Source: Sambucus nigra
Taxonomy: Eukaryota; Streptophyta; Magnoliopsida; Dipsacales; Adoxaceae
NCBI GenBank assembly: GCA_949130495.1
Contig: OX422210.1
Location: 190,449,619 to 190,513,618, forward strand
Direction: 5' to 3'
DNA length: 64,000 bases
The notes beneath the pieces are model-generated. The model did not search any database and was not told the origin of the DNA. It was given only the letters and a program-made list of their open reading frames with translations. The position numbers and the translations under genes are program-made. Below, in pieces: positions 48,857 to 60,739 of the stretch. Within the stretch, counting starts at the first letter, position 1; each line of letters begins with the position of its first letter.

Positions 48857-49079
48857 TGTGTTGGTACTGAACCTACTTGATTCCTATAAAGACTACTGGT
48901 CTGAGGGATTTATTGCTAGAAACTAGCAATTCCCTCCCCAAGTTTGGGGAGCAAGGTACAAGGGAACTCAAATCCCTGCTTGTGAAGAGGAATACATAGG
49001 TTGTTATTTAATCTTATGGCTTTTTTATTGTTGCTCTAATGTGTCCTTCCTCTAACATTTTCTTTTATTTTTCAATAAA

Positions 49080-49642
49080 GTCCAAGAATGAAGAGCTTGC
49101 TCTCAACGAGATCCGTTCTACTGAATTAATCAAAGCCTAACAGATAAGGGATTCAATCGTAGAAGATGAGTACCCCAGGTCAGCTTCCTTCTTGTTGGAG
49201 TATAAGAACACTACCTCCAGCTTTATCGTTTGTCCAGTAGACTCCATCCCTCATATTGATATCCTAAGGGAAGAAGAAGAGGAAGAAGGTTTTCTCCAAC
49301 CCATTGAGATAGATGATGAAGATGAGAGAATCTCAGAGTTTGGTGTTGATGTAGGTGACAGAGGTGGTAATGGTGAGGAAGGATCCAGCGAGGAGGAGTC
49401 TGGTGGTGAGAGGTCCAGGGAAGACACCTATAGTTTAAGAGGTTCTAGATCGAAGAGCTCTAGCGATGAGGATATGGACCCCCCCCAGAAGAAAAAACTT
49501 GATCCAAGATGATGATGATGATGTCCTGTTGTCCAACAGGTTGAAGATTCAGAAGATAAGGTCTCGGGACATCGCTAGTTATTCCCAGACAATAGCTTAT
49601 GCGAAAAAGTTGGAGAGGAAGAAGAAAGAAGAAGAAAGAAGA

Positions 49643-49687
<45 letters not shown>

Positions 49688-50663
49688 TGATGAGGAGATA
49701 AAGAAAGAAGATGAGAAGAAGAAGAAATAAGAGGAGAGTAGGAGAGGGGAAGAAAAAATAAAGAAAGCAAAGGCTTCCCTTGTGCCCGTGGCTATCCCAA
49801 CTATGGGGAGATCTGTGGATCTAGCCCCTCAGCTTACTCTGATTATGCTTGAGAGAGCAGTGCTGATGGTGGACCACAAATGATATTTGAAGATGGGACT
49901 ACACCAGTTAGCCCTGAAGGCAGATCAGGGGTTTGCTTTGGTAAGTCCATTTCCTCTCTTCTCTGTCTTTTTTAGTTTCTTCGTATTCTCTGACTCTTAT
50001 CCACTTTTTCTTGTAGTTTTTGTCTGACTACACCATCCTCTTTCGCAGATGAGATGGACTGGAAAAGTGGAACACTAAGCTTAAGGGGAGTTTAAAGACT
50101 GCACAGGAGGCCCAAAAGTCTTCTAAGAAAGCCCTCACAGAGGCTGAGGCCTCTTTCACCAAGGAGAGGGCTAGGACTACTAATGAGCTGAAGGAACATC
50201 ATGAAACCTATAAGATGGTTGTAGTGAGAAAAATTTCTATCACAAATGAGAATATGGGGCTCACTGAGAAGGTGAAGAGCCTGGAGGCAGGAGTAGACAC
50301 TGTTAGGGAGAGTGGTTACAATGAGGGTTGGGAAGTAACCGATGAAGATACAGAGAAGAAGATTGACTACATCAGTCGAGAAAACTTTAAGAAAGGTTGG
50401 TATCAAGCCCTGGTTTCTACTGGAGTTACCACTGATCCTCCTCTGTTTGGCAAGAACAATCCTGGTCCCAAGCCCATTATTGAAGACAATGATCCAGCTG
50501 ATCAAACTGGTGAGGACTATACTGCTTCTACTGTTCCTATTAGTAACCATGGAATAACCCTTGGCCCAGTTGAGGGAGGTGTGGTTGGTGTTGTGATAGG
50601 TGAGGTCACTGTTGATAAGGGGAAGGATCCAGCAACCTATGAGCATGTCGATGTCACCAACTA
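49080..50663 (+). pseudogene. Antisense ORF of the Tat element, with intron signals
   Basis: It is transcribed opposite to pol. The first part (in frame from about 49083, and as a 106-codon stretch 49192-49512) is acidic: EEEEEEGF, then a Ser/Glu-rich run. A frameshift near the C run at 49480-49487 moves it to the frame 49466-49690, with Lys/Arg/Glu and an (Glu-Arg)n run from a GA microsatellite (49647-49684). A GTAAGT to TTTCGCAG intron fits at 49941-50048. The last part (to 50661-50663) is a coiled coil ending in GYNEGWE, NFKKGWYQALVSTGV and PPLF, reminding me of the C-terminal block of Retand-type antisense ORFs. Function in the family is unknown. An A/T-rich poly(A)-like stretch follows. 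Confidence 0.6.
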
Positions 50664-50809
50664 GGCTTTTAGGGCATATTTTTTATTTTGTATTTTTCTT
50701 TTTTTCCACTCAATGTACTTGTATTTGGCCAGTGCCAATTTTAATGGAATGAAGAAAATATTTTTTTGGCATTTTCTGATATATGTATTCTGCGTGCTCT
50801 TATGCTTTG

Positions 50810-51665
50810 TAGTTTGTCGATATTGATGATTATATCCCTGCTACCTCTCGCCTAGGTCAAATTCTTGGTTCGAATGTGAGCAACCAGGTTCGCCGAGCTT
50901 TCATCAAAATCTGAAGATATCTTAGACCAAGGAATGAGGACTACAAGATCAGTCCGAACTAGTTGCCAAGCTTAAGGATCAACTTGTAGAGATGGAAGAG
51001 ATTGGTGCCATTGTTCATGAAGAGGTGAATACTTTGAAAGCTAATCTCTTGGATGTGTCTAAGATTAACCAGCTTGGGGAGGTGTTATAGCAAGAGAATG
51101 ATGCTTTAAGGAGGAAGTTGCGCGCTTTAAGGAGAACATGTCGAGCATTGCTCCTGCAGTTATGCAAGGTTCTTCATCGTCATCCAGGCGACGAGTTAGG
51201 TTTGACGATGTTGGTTCCTAAAGGGAGATTACCGAGCTGAAAGGAGATGTTCATCGAGCATATGTGATAGCAGCTAGGCTTCAGAGGGACGTCACCCTAC
51301 TGAGGCACCTGTTCAAAAAAGGCCAATGGCAAGTGTGGGCCGAGGGGTACAACTAAGGCTAGACAGACGCTCCCACAAAGCTAAAGGATATCAAGGAGAT
51401 GGCCTTTATTAGAGGGTGGATAAGTGTCTTCAGGGAGTTAATGGTGACCAAGAATTACGCCCTCTGGTACTGGCATGAGATCACTCCCACGTCCTTAAAA
51501 CCAAATCCATTTAGAAGGGATGATCATTGGATCCCAATTGATGCTATCCCGGGGCAACTGCTGGAGCCAAACCGGAGGAGTCTGAGGAGGATTTTCCCCC
51601 CCATCCTGATGATGGTCAAAGAGATCAAGTAGCTGACTACCTTGCTCAACAACCTGGACCTTCGT
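50810..51665 (+). pseudogene. Second antisense coding remnant of the Tat element
   Basis: Broken plus-strand frames continue the antisense unit: MEEIGAIVHEEVNTLKANL, then a TAG, then QENDALRRKLRALRR, both coiled-coil-like, and then a 77-codon frame (51399-51632) starting MAFIRGWISVFRELMV. It may be a second antisense gene or a partial duplicate of the first. I recognise no enzyme domain. Minus-strand frames over 50092-50646 are shadows of this strand. Confidence 0.45.
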
Positions 51666-52430
51666 AGGATTTGATTTATTTTATCACTTGTGCACATGTA
51701 ACTACGTAATCTTTAATAATAAAATATTTATGTTTGGGGCAAAGGCTGACTAAACATATGTTGTTAGTTTTTTGATTTATTATCATCCTCTAGTTATTTT
51801 TGAGTGAGTATTCTCCCAGTCCAGTATGCCTTAGACGTACCTTTCCGTCTTTATTTACCTTTTAGGTCGTCCCATCACACTGCCTTAGGCCTAAGTAAGG
51901 CGATGGCAAGAATACACCTCATTAATGGGAAATCCGCTTGATCTGTATTTTAGAGCCAAACTATGTTAGCAACCAACCTGGTTGGCCATGTTGCCTAAGG
52001 GTCCCCTATAGGTCTTTATTTGTTGCCGGAGCAACCTAGGAGGCCAATTGTGTTATGAAAAATGGCCCGATGAAGGTTATTAGGTGTCAACCCTCCTAAC
52101 TATGCTTTGGGGAAACTGAGTTAGTATAAACCCAACCACCATGGTGCAATCACAAGAGGAAGACAAAGTTAACCAACTTACTGTAATTTATGATCTTTAT
52201 CATACATTTTATAAGAGTGAATCCTGTCACATGGAAACGGTGCATATAATAAGATATCTTTGAGACAACCAATACATATAGGATGCCAAGGCCAATCGAG
52301 TTTTATTGATCAAAGTCAAAAACAGAGAAGAACATTAATTTGTAAAAAAAAATTTGCCTAAACTAATGGTGCATAGATTGAGAAATTTAGAAGTAGATTT
52401 TCTTCAGGTTGGCCTCATTCCAAGATCTTG
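51666..52430 (-). other. Spacer between integrase and antisense unit
   Basis: No frame of either strand is convincing. It contains CTTGTGCACATGTAACTACG and an AATAAAATATTTATG poly(A)-like end for the plus-strand unit near 51716-51732. The rest is element 3' noncoding sequence. Confidence 0.45.
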
Positions 52431-53714
52431 GCATTTACCTTCCCAATAGTGCTTCCAAGTGAGAGTCTGCTTGAAGGTCGTCTCTTACCACCTTGAATGG
52501 TTCTTCCCAGTATGGTCCCAACTTTCCATCTGATGGGTTCACAGCACTACCAAGGACTTTCCTTAGGACATAGCCCCCAATATAAAATTACCTTGGTTTG
52601 ACTTTATTGTCATATACCTTGTCTAGTTGTTTCTAGTAAGATGCCAGTTTAACTAGATCCAACTCTCGTAGTTCATCGTCTAAGTCAAGTTTAGTGAGAA
52701 ATGCTTCATCATTGTGGCCATGGTCGACTAACGTAGACCTCATGGTGGGGAAACCAGCTTCTAGTGAGATAACTAATTCCATTCCATATGTGAGTGCAAA
52801 GGGTGTTTCCCCAGTTGCACGCCTTGGGCTGGTGTGATAGGCCCAGAAGATATGGGGCAATTCGTTCACCCAAGCTCCTTTGAACCATTCCAGACGTTTA
52901 TTTAGTCCATCAATCACTCTATTATTGGAAGCCTCAACTTGACCATTGCTCTGGGGATAGGCTATAGAGCTAAAATAGTGTTTTATTCCATGCTTGTTGC
53001 AAAAGATTTGGAAGGTCCAACTCTCGAACTGGGTCCCGTTGTCAGTAATGATCATTCTTGGTTTGCCAAATCGTGTAATGATGTTTCTCCATATAAAACT
53101 CACTGTGTCGGTGTCGTTTATGTTCGCCAATGGTTCTGCCTCTACCCCCTTCTGTCATCGTAGGCAAAGGACCTACAATGTCCAAACCCCACTGGGCGAA
53201 AGGCCACTGGCTGGTTAATGACTTTAGGTTGCTGGCAGACTGATGGACCATGGGTGAGTGTTTTGGGCATTTCTCTCACTTCCTAAGGTACACTCCAACA
53301 TCCTTTTACATGTATGGCCATCAATACCCTTATTTCATTCCTCTAAGGGAAAGCGAGCTCCTCCCAGTGTGACTTCCATAAATTCCCTCATGAATTTCAT
53401 GTAGAATTTTCTCAACGTCTTGCGGATGAACACACTGGAGGTAGGGATTGGTGAAGGATCTCTTATATAACTTTCCATCAGGAGATAAGTGAAAGAGAGC
53501 AACTTTGACTCTTATCTGATGAGACAAACTCTTGTCATTTGGAAGCTATCACTCTGTAAGTAGTTTACATTGGGGTCCATCCATTTTAGAGTCCTCTCAA
53601 TGTGGAGAGCCTGTTCGGGATTCAGAGGGTCGGGATTCTAATTAATTCCAGGTTATGCGAGAAAATCTAGGGCATTCTCATGGGTGTTCTTCCCTCTGGG
53701 GAACAGCTGAACGA
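52431..53714 (-). pseudogene. Tat element integrase
   Basis: The minus strand shows HEIHEGIYGSHTGRSSL (zinc-binding part, frame 53330-53527), then QWGLDIVGPLP with the first catalytic Asp (frame 53042-53251), then IITDNGTQFES and PQSNGQVEASN with the second Asp and the Glu (165-codon frame 52633-53130), then YHTSPRRATGETPFALTYGM. The C-terminal part, YVLRKVLGSAVNPSDGKLGP, runs to about 52430. All catalytic residues are visible but the frames are split. The start joins the second RNase H across the copia C insertion: QLFPRGKNTHENALDFLA reads straight on from the CCACT target site. Confidence 0.88.
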
Positions 53715-53719
53715 CCACT

Positions 53720-54841
53720 TGTAAAACGCGTGACACAAAGTTAAATTGCAAGATTAAAAGTAAACCTTATTTAATTAGAGTCTACATTTAAATCAAATAA
53801 ATATAACCCCTAAACATGCATTTAAATAAACCCATAAAAAATAAATAGATAAAACATGTGATATAAAGTTAAGGAAAAAAAACCTTTCGCATAAAACCTT
53901 TTATTTCTAGAACTTTGAAGAATTTACAAGACCATTGACTTACATACAACCTGATAATCGCCCAAAAGTGTAATGCACGGTGTGTTCGTCAAACCATCAA
54001 AGAAACGATTAGAAATACCGCCAGTTGGAATCTCCCGCAGGAACTCCAGGTGATCAGCAATGAAGAAGAGAACGACTTCTCCATAAAGGTTGAACAAACG
54101 TAAAGTTGTGTTCTTGGGTTTCAAAAGGATTCACAAAGTTTTTGAAATTATGTGAGAATCAAAATATGAGTCTTGGGACTCGAAAAGGTGAAGACTTGAG
54201 GTGATAGAACTCTAAAAAATGTCTCTCCAAGTCTTGAAATATAACTCCCCCGGAGTTGTCTTTTATAAAGAAACCAAAGAGAGTTTTAAAATTTTGGAAC
54301 TCTGCCCACGTACAGGTACCCCAAACCGGTTCGGGTGTACCACGAACTGGTTCGCCCCCCCGAACCGATTTGTCCTTAAGTTCGCAAAAATTTGATGGAA
54401 CTTAAGGCTTAAACACTTAGCATTTTTCTAAGTCTTTTCTTTGAATTTTCTCCATTTTTAAATGGCCATAACTTCTTCACCGTAGCTCGTATTTAGGTGC
54501 CATTTCTTCCAGTATCTTGGTTGCGGTGAGATATTCACCTTTCTAGTTGACTAGACCTCTGAACAGTGGCTGTAAATTTACCAAAATTCCCTTGAACTTC
54601 CATATCTTGCCTTCTTTCAATGTTTGGACTTCTCTTGCGTACCACTTGCATAAAGTTCCTAAAATCATGGAACGTGAAGTCGTTGAGGCATATGTGGGAC
54701 ACATGATGGAGATGTTGAATGCTTTGATTCTCGAAATTCGGATTGAGGTCGTCATATAAGATCGTGAAGAGACGTGCCAAATGTAGTGACGTACAACATA
54801 TATAAATGTAAGATATCGGACATGACAAAAATATCCTTACA
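53720..54841 (-). repeat. 3' LTR of copia element C
   Basis: The plus strand starts TGTAAAACGCGTGACAC and ends AATATCCTTACA. It holds a palindromic set near 54315-54375 built of AACCGGTTCGGG, CGAACTGGTTCG and CGAACCGATTTG. Small frames within it (53924-54124, 54535-54828, 54543-54755) are not genes. Confidence 0.9.
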
Positions 54842-56700
54842 AATCTCCCCTATTTCTATGCCGGTACATACATAAAAAATCCAAATTATAAAATAACAAA
54901 ATTGCCTATACAAATCTACCCTTCCATGAACCCAAAACTGGAAAGATACAAATGAACAGTCTTCATCGTTTGTTCTTCAATTCTTCAGGAATCTTAAATC
55001 TTTTCTCATCAGGGTGTGTAACGTATGATCATCAATGTAGTACCTACACACATGAGAAAAAGAAAATACCAAGTGACATATCGAGTTTAAAATGAGATAA
55101 ATATAGATACCAATTTAAGATGAAAGCATACGTTAAATCTCAAAAACTCCCTCAAAATTCAAACTCCCCCATAAAATGATAATTCTTTCTCCCCCTTTTT
55201 ATTATGTCCCCAAATAGACAAATGAGAAGAACAAACCAAATAAGCAAAGTCGGGGTGTCACCGTATTCGAAACAAGGCATCAATCAGATGGCAAACACGC
55301 TCTTGCAAAGAGATACTCAAAAAATCTTCACAAACTATTTTTGATTTTTCAAAAATTTCACACAAAAATAAGATACAATTTGTAAAATATGTAAAACATG
55401 ACACAAAAATCACACCATGGATTTTAAACTAAAACAACCAAGTCATGGAAATGGAATGAATGGGTGTGAACCCATTCGATAGGTAAATAAACTCAATCAA
55501 TCATATGTGCATGATGCATACGTGTATTCCTAACGAATGAACATCAAAGGTATCCTTAGGTGTAAAAATTAGTTGAATTTAGATGACATCGTCTTATACA
55601 AATCAACAAATCAAAGTCAAAGTGATTTCCACACCAATAACGTCCAAAACTATTTAGCGCTTTTTCAAGATTTTCAAGGACGTGCAAACCCGTTATAAAA
55701 TCTCCAACCAAACATTCTCATATATATTTTCTTTTAGAGGTGGTAAACTAAATTGTCAAACATCGGAGAATTGGTGCAAAAACCTAACTGGCCCATAATT
55801 GGCATGAATTTCTTTTTATTGCCTTAAAATTTTTTCGAGCTATTTTAAACATCTTTGGACCCCGGATAATAAAATTCCTCAATTTTTTAGGTCCAATTTA
55901 AATGGCGGTTTAATCACAAAGGCTAAATGATAATCTTTCGTAGCCCTTCATCGTTTTAAAATAAAGCACACAAAACTCACAAACGGCTATTACATGCACA
56001 ACTTTCTTATCAAATTTTATCGTGCTTGGTTCATTTTAAGGACAGGATTGAATTGAAAACACCCAACCAACATGTGATCAGACAAGCACAATAATCAAAC
56101 AAATCCGTTCATGTGTGCAATAGAGGAAAACATGAGTCAAACATGTAGGAAGTAACACTTAATTACATCTTAATGACTCCAAACATTATAAAGCACATGG
56201 ATGAATTGACATATTGTCTCAAAACACTATCAAATAGTCACATGAAAAAATGGAATGATGTTGTGACTCGTTCATCCTAAGTGTTCATCCATAAAAGGTG
56301 CAAACAAAAAACAAAACTCTTTTTGGATTTTCTCAAAATAAAATATTTTTGAATTTTTTAAAAAATTTCAAAAATAAAAATCTAATACAAAAAGTATATG
56401 TCACAACACTAGCAAACATAAATATCATGAAACAAAAAACTAGCGTATGACAAACATGCGAACATAATTATCAATATGATATGGCAAGAGAAGAATCATG
56501 TGCAAGCAAATGGGAATCAACTTGTCTAAAATCTAGTGCCTCTAAAAGTTATTTCCTAACCCAAGCGGATGTGACATGACGCGTGGGGGTTTTAGGAACC
56601 AAGAGAACACTAGACATAAACTTTCTATGACTTTTTCCAAGATAAAAAAAAAAGGCCTAAGGTGACCTTTCCTAATATGGACATGTTTAAACGGGTGTAA
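54842..56700 (-). other. 3' noncoding region of copia element C
   Basis: No coding frame. It starts, on the minus strand's 3' side, with the purine tract AGGGGAGATT next to the LTR. It runs parallel to 36863-38394 of element B (for example AAGTGATTTCCACACCAATA near 55620 and CAAATAGTCACATG near 56232). Near 56300-56400 is the shared A/T-rich AAAATCTTTTT-type stretch. Confidence 0.75.
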
Positions 56701-57330
56701 CAACACCTATGGATTGAAATTTTCTAACATCCTTGAAATCGGTTGACCCTCTAAAAAAAATAATGGTTTTGGCGTTAGCATTAGAAGCATGAGAACAAGA
56801 TGAGCCATTACCATCACTATCAAACCTACTTGAGTTTGTCAAATAATTTTTTAACTTCAAAATTGTTTACTCAAGAAAATAATTAAACTCTTCCAATTTA
56901 AGGGACACGTTCTTCAAATTATCAATCAAACCTAGAAGGTTATCTCGCTCCCCCTGAATTAAAGCAAACATTTTCCTAAGACTCTCTTCACGTGCCACAA
57001 ACTCATTGACTAAAATATTTTTATCCTCTTTGGCACAAACACAAACCATTTCTAATTTTTAAGGTCCTCCAATTTTTTTTCTAAAAATAGGACCCTATCA
57101 TCACTCTCCTTCTTGGAAAATTTTAAAGAAAAAAAGTCATGGTCCAAGGACCCAAAATTTTCACCATAAAAAGCTCTTTGATTTTGAACCGTTTGCAAAA
57201 GGTCCATCGCAGATTTAAAATGAGAATTTTCTTTTTTCCAAAGAACCAATTCTTTTGGCAAACGTCAAATTCAAATGATTTGTATCATCAAAACTATGAA
57301 TTGTGTCATCAAAGGGGGGCATCCAATTAG
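56701..57330 (-). pseudogene. Gag-tail remnant of copia element C
   Basis: Two minus frames, 57052-57261 (MPKELVLWKKENSHFKS and then FLEKKLEDLKN) and 56867-57049 (VCAKEDKNILVNEFVAREES and then LKLEEFNYFLE), are Lys/Glu/Leu-rich and predicted coiled coil. They read as one protein broken by a frameshift at about 57050. The position between the 5' LTR and the 3' noncoding region matches the Gag tail of element B, although I see little direct identity. The opposite-strand frame at 57139-57330 is a shadow. Confidence 0.55.
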
Positions 57331-57459
57331 ATAAGTGCTCCATCGAAAAAAATTACGATTTTTCACAAAAACTGATTTTTTCAAAAAATCAATATCACAC
57401 AAATTTTTACGGAAAATAGGAATACACAATGAATTAGCGCAACCTCCTCTCTACCAATT

Positions 57460-58582
57460 TGTAAAACGTGTGATGTTGTGTGATAATTGATTAAAGTAAA
57501 TCGCAAGATTCCAAATAAACCTTATTTAATTAGAGTCTACTTTTAAATCAAATAAATACAACCCCTAAATCAACTCATCAAACATAAATAGATAAAGCAT
57601 GTGACACAAAGTTAAGTAAAAAGACCCTTTCGGCTAAAACCTTTTATTTCTAAAACTTTGAAGAATTTGCAAGACCATTGACTTACATACAACCTGATAA
57701 TCGTCCACAAGTGTAACGCACGGTGTCTTCATCAAACCATCAAAGCAACGTCTAGAAATATCATCGGTTGGAATCTCCTGCAGGAACTCCAGGTGATCAG
57801 CAATGAAGAAGAGAACGACTTCTCCACAAAGGTTAAACAAACATAAAGTTATGTTCTTAGGTTTCAAAAGGATTCACAAAGGTTTGGCAATGACGTGTGA
57901 ATAAAAACATGAGTCTTAGGACTCAAAAAGGTGAAGGCTTGAGGTGATAGAACTCTAAAAAACGTCTCTCCAAGTCTTGCAAAATAACTCCCCCAAAGTT
58001 GGCTTTGATAAGGAAACCAAAGAGCATTTTAAAATTTTGGAACTCTGCCAGCGTACTGGTACCCCGAACCAGTTCGGGTGTACCACGAACCGGTTCACCC
58101 CCCAAACCTATTTGGCCTTCGATTTGCAAAAATTCACTGGACCTTGGGGCTTAAACACTTAGCATTTTTCCAAGTCTTTTCTCAGAATTTTCTCCATTTT
58201 CATAAGGCCATAACTTCTTCACCACAGCTCAGATTGAGGTGTCGTTTCTTCCATTATCTTTTTTACTGTGAGATCTTTATCTTTATAGTGGATCGGACCT
58301 CTGGGTAGTGGCTGTAAAATTACCAAAATGCCGTTGAACTTCCATATCTTGCCTTCTTTCACTATTTTGACTTCCCTTGCGTACCACTTGCATAAATCCC
58401 TAAAATCGTGGAACGTGAAGTCGTTGAGACAGATGTGGGACACATGATGGAGATGTTGAATGCTTTGATTCTCGAAATTCATATTGAGGCCGTCATATAA
58501 GATCGTGAAGAGACGTGCCAAATGTAACGGCGTACGATATACATAAATGTAAGATATCGAACATGACAAAATTGTCCTTACA
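57460..58582 (-). repeat. 5' LTR of copia element C
   Basis: The plus strand starts TGTAAAACGTGTGATG and ends ATTGTCCTTACA. The sequence just inside, ACCAATT on plus (AATTGGTAGAG on minus), is a decayed primer-binding site. The palindromic set recurs near 58060-58110. Frames at 57634-57867, 57923-58129, 57977-58308 and 58219-58569 are LTR noise. Confidence 0.9.
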
Positions 58583-58587
58583 CCACT

Positions 58588-59453
58588 TGATCAAAATCGT
58601 CTATTATCCCCATTACAATGGTGAGATAAGTTATCATCCTTTCATATTTTGCATTAAAATTTCCTTTTATCCGGTTAGATACCAGTTGTGAATCGTCGAA
58701 GACTTGAAGGTGCCTTTCCCAAAGTAATTGGGCTTTGCGTAGTCTTATGATCGACACCTCGTATTCAGTTTCATTATTGGAGGCCTCAAATCCAAGTCTG
58801 ATTCCCTAATGGAGTACCGTATTTTTGAGAGTTACTAGTAGGATGCCTACTCCCGTCCCATTTGAGTTGGAGGATCCATCAACGTATAATGTCCAAATAC
58901 TTGTTCCTTGTGAGCTTTCCCTTGATCGACTTGTTTCTGGCTGATCATAGGGTTCTTCTCTCATGAAATCATGGATGAAATCAACAAGAATTTGCCCTTT
59001 GATGGATGTTCTTGGTCAAAAGTGAATATCAAACCTTTTGAGCTCGACCGACCACTTCGACAGTCAGTGAGAGGGGCCCTATTTCCTTAGAAAAACCTTT
59101 AGGGGGTGTGAAGTAACCATAAATATGGAGTAGTCCTCAAAGTAATGCTTCATATTTCTTGAGGATATCACCAGTGCGTAAGCCATATTCTCCAATGGAA
59201 GGTACTGTTTCTTATCTTCCAAAAGGGTCTTGCTTGCATACTAGACTCGATTTTGGCTTCCCTCTTTCTCGCATACCAAGGCAGATCTCACAGCATGGTC
59301 TGACACTGGAAGGTAAATATATAAAGTATAATTTTATCTAGTAATGACCAGCATAGGGGGCCTGCCGATATAGGCTTTGAGTTCTTCCAAGGCCCTCGAG
59401 CATTCCACGTTCCATGTCATTCCCTTATTTCTTTTTAACAATTTAAATAATGA
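58588..59453 (-). pseudogene. Tat element dual RNase H region
   Basis: Reading the minus strand: first a gypsy-type RNase H part with SALVCEKEGSQNRV, YASKTLLEDKKQYLPLE and MVTSHPL (about 59060-59310). Then a second, archaeal-type RNase H begins WTLYVDGSSNSNGTGVGILL (about 58840-58900) with NNETEYEV carrying the Glu and DDSQLVSNRIKGNFNAKYE after it (to about 58640). Two RNase H domains in a row are characteristic of Tat elements. TAG stops occur in both. The region ends at the copia C insertion. Confidence 0.8.
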
Positions 59454-60607
59454 CTAGCACTGCTCTGAAGACTTAGAAATGAACCAGTTAAGCGCGATAA
59501 GAATTCTCGTGAGCTTCTGTACATCTCTCACTATTTGAGGGGGCTGAATTCTATTGACGACGCCAATTTGGTCCAGATTTTCCTCTATTACTCTCTTGCT
59601 GACCAAGTATCCAAGTAATTTTCCTGACTCGACACCAAAAGAACACTTGCTTGTGTTAAGTTTCATTCGGTATTTACTTAGGATTTTGAATGTTCTTGGT
59701 AAGTTGGAGAGGTGATCATCCTTGATCTTGCTCTTGATGATCATGTCATCAATGTAAACCTCCATAGTGTCCCCCATTTAATCTTTAAACATCTTCGTGA
59801 CTTGCCGCTGATAGGTCGCTCCTACATTCTTATGGTCGAAAGGCATAACTTTATAACAATACAAACCAACAGTGGTTATGAAGGAGGTCTTCTCCTGATT
59901 CGGCATGTGAAGGGGAATTTGGTGGTATATAGAGTACGCGTCTAAAAAGATCATCCTCTCATGCATTTTTATAGCATCAACCAATTGTACAATCTTTAGA
60001 AGGGGGTAACTATCTTTAGGACAGTCCTTATTGAGGCCGTTGAAGTCAATACACACTCTCCACTTTCCATTTCTCTTTGGAACTAATACTGGGTTGGATA
60101 ACCATTTAGGGAACTGAACCTCCTGTATAGAACCTGTATCCAGTAGCTTCCCGATCTCTTGCTCTACTTCTTTAGCTTTTTTCAGGGCCATTTGGCGAGC
60201 CTTTTGTGTGACTGGATTGAAAGCTGGGTCTATATGCAATTGATGACAATCAATGTTAGGATCTATCCCAGGTAGCTCGTAGGGCTTCCATGCAAAAACA
60301 TCCAAGTTATTTCGGAGAATAGTGACTAGTTCTATTTTTTCACGATTGTTAAATGAGGTACCTATCAAAAACTTTTTTTCAGTCGATTTACTCCAAATGC
60401 GACTTCTTCTATGTATTTAATGATTTTTTCATAGGGAAGGAGTCTGGTCTCCTTTACTCCTGGTCTACCATACCTTAGCTGCCATTTGGACGGAACCATC
60501 CCCTTTTGAGTTTCCTCCTTATTTTTTATTTCCACCTTCTTATTTTTTTTGGGGTGTATGGCCTGAATGAAACACTTCCTTGTTGCAACCTGGTCCTCAT
60601 GGATCAA
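59454..60607 (-). pseudogene. Tat element reverse transcriptase
   Basis: Frame 59778-60368 covers FNNREKIELVTILRNNLDVF, then the palm start VLVPKRNGKWRVCIDFNGLN and then KTSFITTVGLYCYKVMPFDH. After a TAA at 59778-59780, frame 59454-59777 has MGDTMEVYIDDMIIKSK with the catalytic YIDD near 59745-59756 and CSFGVESGKLLGYLVSKR. Frame 60365-60607 carries the linker from protease. The usual FG before LxN is FDHKN here, a lesion. Length and order fit a gypsy polymerase. Confidence 0.88.
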
Positions 60608-60739
60608 AAACCACTCCTCGATCAGTTACACATTTTAACTTCTGATGATACATTGATGGAATGACCTTCATTGCATGGAGCCATCCTTTGCCGAGGATGG
60701 ATTGGTATAGTGATTAGATATTAACAATAAGAAACTCAA

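Larger units (their letters stand above)
53720..58582 (-). mobile_element. Pol-less SIRE-type copia element C
   Basis: LTRs of 1122 and 1123 bp enclose 2.6 kb with a gag-tail remnant and the 3' noncoding region only. CCACT at 53715-53719 and at 58583-58587 is a perfect target duplication. LTR and 3' noncoding sequence resemble copia elements A and B, including GTACCGGCATAGAAATAGGGG before the 3' LTR. Lacking protease, integrase and reverse transcriptase, it must have moved in trans. It sits between the second RNase H and integrase of the Tat element. Its LTRs are clearly diverged from each other, so it is not recent. Confidence 0.9.

Noticed and set aside
50092..50646. 184-codon minus frame as a coding region
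   Set aside because: It is the shadow of the antisense coiled-coil ORF on the plus strand, which has better composition and context.
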